This document shows positions 24,156 through 28,293 of a stretch of 28,293 nucleotides of DNA, in pieces. The notes under the pieces are model-generated. The model was not told where the DNA came from. It made no database searches and saw only the letters and a list, made by a program, of their open reading frames with translations. The stretch is taken from positions 1 to 28,293 of the forward strand of contig JAKEHZ010000173.1 of assembly GCA_022614735.1 (NCBI GenBank), in the 5' to 3' direction. How positions within the stretch are numbered: the stretch's first letter is position 1; each line of letters begins with the position of its first letter. Both the position numbers and the translations under genes were made by a program. Source of the DNA: Acidobacteriota bacterium (GTDB lineage: Bacteria > Acidobacteriota > Blastocatellia > RBC074).

Positions 24156-24524
24156 TTACTCCATCGGATATCCGCCTTCTCTCCAGGCTCTGATACCGCC
24201 GATCATCGAGTAGACCTTGCGATATCCCATCTTCTGCAAATTATCCGCAGCTAACGCCGAGCGATACCCGCCTCCGCAATACAAGACGATTTCAGTATCT
24301 TTGTCTGGCACGACATTTTCGATATCGCGTTCGATGATTCCGCGGCCCAGGTGTTGAGCGCCGGAGGCGTGGCCCTGATTCCATTCGTGGTCCTCGCGCA
24401 CGTCGATGAAATGAAACTTCTCGCCGTCATCGAGCTTTTGTTTGACGTCATTGATGGTTATTTCGCGAATCCGCGACCTGGCTTCCTCACAAAGTTTTTC
24501 GAATGCCGCTGAATGTTTCATCAT
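24156..24524 (-). CDS. Rhodanese-like sulfurtransferase domain protein
   Basis: This 122-residue single-domain rhodanese has the FIDVREDHEWNQGH strand and the active loop CGGGYRSA with catalytic Cys83. Such proteins carry persulfide sulfur for thiol metabolism, tRNA modification or stress defence; the actual acceptor cannot be inferred. The loop length fits a sulfur-type rhodanese rather than a phosphatase-type one. It follows the GT39-type gene by nine bases in the same direction and probably shares its transcript. AAAGGAA upstream of the tandem ATGs can serve as a Shine-Dalgarno sequence. Its stop lies two bases from the giant repeat. Confidence 0.9.
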   Translation of the reverse strand: MMKHSAAFEKLCEEARSRIREITINDVKQKLDDGEKFHFIDVREDHEWNQGHASGAQHLGRGIIERDIENVVPDKDTEIVLYCGGGYRSALAADNLQKMGYRKVYSMIGGIRAWREGGYPME

Positions 24525-24533
24525 TGGGTTCCT

Positions 24534-26162
24534 TTATTTCGTATTCTCCTCTTCATCGCGCACATAAAGAATCAATTCAACGCCTGGTCTCAGCGTAAAG
24601 GCTCCTGCTATTGAGCGCCAGCCGGGGCGGCTATCAAAAATATTTCTTTGTGTGGCACTGGCGATGACGAGGGGTTGCGCGATGGAGAGCCTCTGTCCCG
24701 GTAACGCAGTTAATCCGCCTGAGTAGGTGACTTGCTTATAGTCGCGTAAATACCAGGGTAGCGGCCAGTAATCAGGCGAGGCGACGTAAATCCCAGTGCG
24801 AATCCCTGACCCAAGCTTATCGGTTTCATCCTTGAGCGCCCGAACCAGCTCCAATGTGTCTCTGTCGGTTTGAGCATAGACGTAGCCATACTGACCGTCA
24901 ACGTATGGCTTGAGTTTCATCCTCTCCCCCAGTTCTCTCAAGTACCCAGTCCTGTTGTCGTTATCATCGTACTTTTCGAAATTGACGATCCACGAGATCT
25001 GCCAGCAGAAGATCGTCAGTGTGATGATCACTGCAGCGTAGATAAGCTTCCACGAAATCAAATTCGACAATCGATAGATTTGCTGAGCTGCGTATCCTGT
25101 GATGATCGCCATTGGGATGAGGAAACTGACTATCAGCCATGGCGTTTTGTACGGGATCATAGAATAGGCCAGCGCCGTTCCCAACGTCCATGCGGCGATG
25201 AAGAGCCAGAATCTGTTCCCTCGCCGTAACACAAACAATCCGCCCAGTAGAGAGCCGATCAAGAGAGGCAGCTCGAGTTTCAGGATGATGCCAATGTAGT
25301 AATAGAACGGATGAACGTGGTCTTTGTTACTACGTTCACTCGCCCAGAGCCAGATGGATTTGAAGAAATCAGTCAACCCCTGCCAATGTGAGAAGAGCGA
25401 GGAGTAGAGGAAGATATAAATGGAGACGAAAATCATCAGCGCTGCGAGTGAGTGATCGAGCGATGGAAGCACACTTGCGAGATCGCTCTTCAGCTCTCCC
25501 ACTGTCTCGGCGAAGCTGAACCGATTTTGACGCATGAGTTTTCGCGTGATGTCCCAGACTGCAGCGCAGATGATTGCGATGATGAGCACCGCGGTATTGA
25601 TGATTGCAGTCTCTTTCGTCGTAAAGAGCAATCCCACTGAATACGACAACATAACCAGCCAGATAAACTTTTTAGTCTCAGCATAACGCCAGGCGCCAAC
25701 GACGATGCCGAGCGAGAAACAGCCGAATAACATTTCGTGGATGAAGTCGCGTGAGTAATAGACCAGGCCGGGGGAGAGAGCCATGCAAACGGCCGCAACC
25801 GGCGTCCCGATCGTCCCGAGGTGATGCCGCAGCGACCAGAGCATTGCCACAGTTAGAGCACCGAACAGAGCGGGCCAGAACCTCAGGGCGAGATCATTTT
25901 CGCCAAATACGCGGAGCGCAATAAGTGCCAGGTAATAGAGCGTTGGACCATGATAGTTCACCGGATCATATTTGTATTCGCCGGAGCTGGCGAGGTTGAG
26001 CAGAAAATAAGAATTGACGCCTTCATCGTGGTGAAAAGGCTTGATGCTGATTTGATGAAAGCGAAACCAGAAGGCGACAATGATCACTAAGGTGAAGATA
26101 ATTGCACTGAACAGTTTTTCAAATTTCGTCTCGGTTGATTCAGCTATCTGTTGTTCGGACAT
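24534..26162 (-). CDS. GT39-type membrane glycosyltransferase (Agl23-like)
   Basis: A 542-residue polytopic GT-C protein. After the first membrane helix (about 18-34) comes the loop FHQISIKPFHHDEGVNSYFL, whose Asp-Glu (46-47) matches the catalytic acidic site of dolichyl- or polyprenyl-phosphate-sugar transferases. KYDPVNYHGPTLYYLA follows, as in TIGR03663-type proteins (identification from memory). The product may transfer sugar from a lipid carrier to protein or glycolipid. About ten further hydrophobic helices and a C-terminal extracytoplasmic domain are seen. The start codon is two bases from a GAACTGC array and has no Shine-Dalgarno sequence. The C-terminal codons GAGAATACGAAATAA resemble the repeat flank. 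Confidence 0.85.
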   Translation of the reverse strand: MSEQQIAESTETKFEKLFSAIIFTLVIIVAFWFRFHQISIKPFHHDEGVNSYFLLNLASSGEYKYDPVNYHGPTLYYLALIALRVFGENDLALRFWPALFGALTVAMLWSLRHHLGTIGTPVAAVCMALSPGLVYYSRDFIHEMLFGCFSLGIVVGAWRYAETKKFIWLVMLSYSVGLLFTTKETAIINTAVLIIAIICAAVWDITRKLMRQNRFSFAETVGELKSDLASVLPSLDHSLAALMIFVSIYIFLYSSLFSHWQGLTDFFKSIWLWASERSNKDHVHPFYYYIGIILKLELPLLIGSLLGGLFVLRRGNRFWLFIAAWTLGTALAYSMIPYKTPWLIVSFLIPMAIITGYAAQQIYRLSNLISWKLIYAAVIITLTIFCWQISWIVNFEKYDDNDNRTGYLRELGERMKLKPYVDGQYGYVYAQTDRDTLELVRALKDETDKLGSGIRTGIYVASPDYWPLPWYLRDYKQVTYSGGLTALPGQRLSIAQPLVIASATQRNIFDSRPGWRSIAGAFTLRPGVELILYVRDEEENTK

Positions 26163-26164
26163 AG

Positions 26165-26249
26165 CAGTTCGCAGTTCGCAGTTCGCAGTTCACAGTTCGT
26201 TGATAATAACTCGCAAAACTGCGAACTGCGAACTGCGAACTGCGAACTG
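26165..26249. repeat. Inverted repeat of GCAGTTC heptamers at the GT39-type gene start
   Basis: Arms 26165-26197 and 26217-26249 (33 bases) pair with a single mismatch. Both are four to five copies of a 7-bp word (GCAGTTC / GAACTGC) around a 19-base loop. The left arm ends two bases from the GT39-type start codon (26162). Confidence 0.95.
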
Positions 26250-26260
26250 TTTCCTGACAC

Positions 26261-26295
26261 AAAAAGAGGCAGGTGATCAAATGACCACCTGCCTC
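26261..26295 (-). terminator. Rho-independent terminator of the OmpA/PKD gene
   Basis: On the minus strand GAGGCAGGTG (26295-26286) pairs with CACCTGCCTC (26275-26266) with a 10-base loop, followed by TTTTT (26265-26261). It is a canonical terminator 31 bases after the stop of the OmpA/PKD gene and precedes the GCAGTTC element. Confidence 0.9.
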
Positions 26296-26325
26296 CTGAG
26301 ATATCGCCGGTTGGCGAGTTTATGT

Positions 26326-28293
26326 TCAACGTCGACGTGGAGCTCTCCCCTCGGGGGTGACAGCTCCGGCATCAACCGGAGTTCCACCCTCAGGATCGTC
26401 AGCCCCTGACGGGACGAGCCAGATCCTCAGCTGATTGGGATCCGCCGAGACCCCGCCATCACGTACCGTAATACGGTTGACGTCGATCTGCGCGCCGAGG
26501 CCGCCGTCAGCCAGGCGGTCACGTGCATTCTTCGCGCGTGTTCCACCCATATTCTCGGGTTTCTCATTATCAGCCCGGTAGCCGATGATGACGAGCTTGG
26601 CTTGTGGATCGGCCTGCAGGGTTTGTATCACCTGCCTCAGGACGTCCTTACAGGCGTTGTCAACGCGGGCGTTATTGCGCCTGAAGGTCGTACACTGACT
26701 GATTTCGCTGGCCAGCGGTTTCGGCGGCGGCGCCGGTGCCTTGACCATCACGCGAGTCGAGCCTCTGGCATCACAGCCGCCGACATCGGATGTGGCCCGG
26801 ACTGACACGTCGATTGAGGTCCCACCGGTAACACCGGTCGTATCGTGAGCGGCGCTCAAGCCGCTGCCTGAAACCGTGCCGGCCGAAACTGTCCAGGCGT
26901 AATTTACATTACCGTAATTGCGGCCGCCGGTTACACCGGTCGTCGAAAAGTTGATTCTTTCGCCGGCGTCAACCTCGGTCTTGTCAGCCGCGATGTCGAT
27001 GTTCGGGCCAAAGCAGACCGTGAGCGGCGGACAGGTGGTGACTCGAATTGTCTTCGTATCGAAAGCGATACAACCACAACCGTCATCGACTTGAACCGTG
27101 ACGGTGTAATCGCCCGGAGCAAGACCGGTTGTGTCAAACGTTGTGCTTGTGCCTTCGCCGACCAGCCGCCCTCCAGTGTTCGTCCACTGATAAAGCAGAG
27201 TGTCACCATCTGGGTCAGAAGCCGTAGCGCTCAAAGCCACCTTGTCACCCACGCAAACGGTGGTGGCATCACGCACAACGTCAGTCTGGCCCGGCGTGAC
27301 TGCGCCGACATTAAGCGCAACGCTCGGTGGCTGGTTGGGTAGAACGGGTTCTTCACGAGCATTCGCGCGTCCCACTGAGACGCCGAAGATAAAACCGTTC
27401 GCGGTACCGTTATCGATATCAGAAAACCAGTTCAGGTGGCGTTGATAAGCGGCAGTGAGAGCAAACCAGCGCCTGGGATACATTCTCGCGCCTGCGATCA
27501 GATCGACCGGGTCGTTAGTCAATAACGCCGGTGTGCGTGATCCGACATAGGCTGTGGAGCTGACCTGAACGATGAGCTGAAAATATGGGCTAAGCGGGAA
27601 ATCGAATCCGAGACCGGCGCGGAGTTCGTTGGGAAGGTCGAGCGCGCGCGTGCTGCGGCCAAATCCCTGGATCACACCGCAACCGGCGCAAAGCGGACCG
27701 AGGTTCATATCTTCAGCGCTTGGATCACCCTTCTGGATATATCCGATATTGGCGCTCAGATTGATGAACCTGGACAAGCGGCCATCGAAGGCTGCGATTA
27801 CACCATAGTCGTAACCGCCGGTGCCGCGTCCGCGCTCAAGTCCGGTATTAAGTGAAGTTGTGGTTGGGATCTTGAAGAGAGGGACGAGCGCGAATCCGAA
27901 CGGATTCTTGGGACCTGTCAAACGAACCTTTGCGCCGATCCAGATATCACCCGTGTGGTTATCGGAGAATCGCGAGAGGAATGGAGCTTCCGGGTAATAG
28001 TTTGGATTGACATTCGGAGGCAGCGCCGGCAGGAGACCTCCGACGGGGGCGCCCAGTCTGACATAGACCGCGGTATCGTTTCCGGATGGACGCGCAAAGA
28101 ATGGCCCGACGTTACGCGCTCCCGGGACTGTACAGGGGCCTGGGAAACCGCCATTGCGACACGGATCACCGATGAGCATTGAAGGCGCAAGGGTTCCGTC
28201 TGGTAGAGGAATCAAGACAAGACGTCCCGGACCCAGTGTCTTCGTTCTCACATCTGGTAGATAGAAACCGCTTAACAGGGCAGGGGAACCGAC
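26326..28293 (-). CDS. Outer-membrane protein with PKD-like and OmpA-like C-terminal domains (5' end beyond window)
   Basis: The open frame runs off the window edge. An apparent GTG start at 28251 is probably an internal Val, because codons remain open from 28252 to 28293. The visible ~655 residues begin with a beta-rich region, probably part of an outer-membrane barrel (KNPFGFALVPLFKIPT, SANIGYIQKG and others). Two PKD/immunoglobulin-like domains follow (SATASDPDGDTLLYQWT; NYAWTVSAGTVSG). The final domain resembles OmpA's peptidoglycan-binding fold (VIIGYRADNEKPENMG with TRAKNARDRL), though its GHTD motif is replaced. It would link the outer membrane to the wall. A Pro/Arg tail ends the protein. 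Confidence 0.85.
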   Translation of the reverse strand, partial: VGSPALLSGFYLPDVRTKTLGPGRLVLIPLPDGTLAPSMLIGDPCRNGGFPGPCTVPGARNVGPFFARPSGNDTAVYVRLGAPVGGLLPALPPNVNPNYYPEAPFLSRFSDNHTGDIWIGAKVRLTGPKNPFGFALVPLFKIPTTTSLNTGLERGRGTGGYDYGVIAAFDGRLSRFINLSANIGYIQKGDPSAEDMNLGPLCAGCGVIQGFGRSTRALDLPNELRAGLGFDFPLSPYFQLIVQVSSTAYVGSRTPALLTNDPVDLIAGARMYPRRWFALTAAYQRHLNWFSDIDNGTANGFIFGVSVGRANAREEPVLPNQPPSVALNVGAVTPGQTDVVRDATTVCVGDKVALSATASDPDGDTLLYQWTNTGGRLVGEGTSTTFDTTGLAPGDYTVTVQVDDGCGCIAFDTKTIRVTTCPPLTVCFGPNIDIAADKTEVDAGERINFSTTGVTGGRNYGNVNYAWTVSAGTVSGSGLSAAHDTTGVTGGTSIDVSVRATSDVGGCDARGSTRVMVKAPAPPPKPLASEISQCTTFRRNNARVDNACKDVLRQVIQTLQADPQAKLVIIGYRADNEKPENMGGTRAKNARDRLADGGLGAQIDVNRITVRDGGVSADPNQLRIWLVPSGADDPEGGTPVDAGAVTPEGRAPRRR

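Noticed and set aside
28249..28251. GTG start codon for the OmpA/PKD gene
   Set aside because: The frame stays open to the window edge with plausible residues, and no signal peptide follows the GTG. The gene is therefore treated as 5'-truncated by the window.

Overview
The window reads as a chromosomal segment of a Gram-negative (diderm) bacterium. The outer-membrane evidence is an OmpA/PKD-type protein and an MlaE-F-D lipid-transport operon. Gene content, style and moderate GC suggest Acidobacteriota, perhaps Blastocatellia. That placement is an inference from memory and was not tested by a search.

Layout. Positions 100-9451 are the second half of a division and cell-wall (dcw) cluster, all on +: murD, ftsW, murG, murC, ftsQ, ftsA, ftsZ. 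murB and ddl are absent from their usual place between murC and ftsQ. Then come an Hfq-like Sm protein with an Arg-Asp repeat arm (9939-10355) and, convergent to it, an acidic/basic histone H1-like protein (10677-11459, -). Positions 11704-14911 (+) hold a Gfo/Idh/MocA oxidoreductase, a small Cys protein, a CDGSH iron-sulfur protein, citrate synthase and a glutaredoxin. A P1-family (DmpA-like) peptidase overlaps a sodium:solute symporter gene by 4 nt (15065-17607). On the minus strand lie a small exported protein and a TetR regulator; a matching TGAC-N6-GTCA palindrome sits upstream of each. A CtpA-type S41 protease (19178-20872) is followed by the mlaE-mlaF-mlaD operon (21194-23945). The window ends with minus-strand genes: a rhodanese, a GT39-type membrane glycosyltransferase and a PKD/OmpA outer-membrane protein whose 5' end lies beyond the window edge.

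The most striking feature is not a gene. Fourteen or so intergenic elements, about one per 2 kb, are built from short tandem words of mostly 7 or 9 bp. Most are arranged as long inverted repeats with perfect or near-perfect arms of about 20 to 90 bp. Each locus uses its own word, yet the two arms within a locus match. The largest is a 210-bp element with 90-bp perfect arms that fills the whole gap between the stop codons of mlaD and the rhodanese gene. Several arrays abut start codons that have no visible Shine-Dalgarno sequence (murG, murC, the P1 peptidase, the GT39 gene), and some supply stop codons or terminal codons of neighbouring genes. No transposase or CRISPR-associated gene is present in the window.
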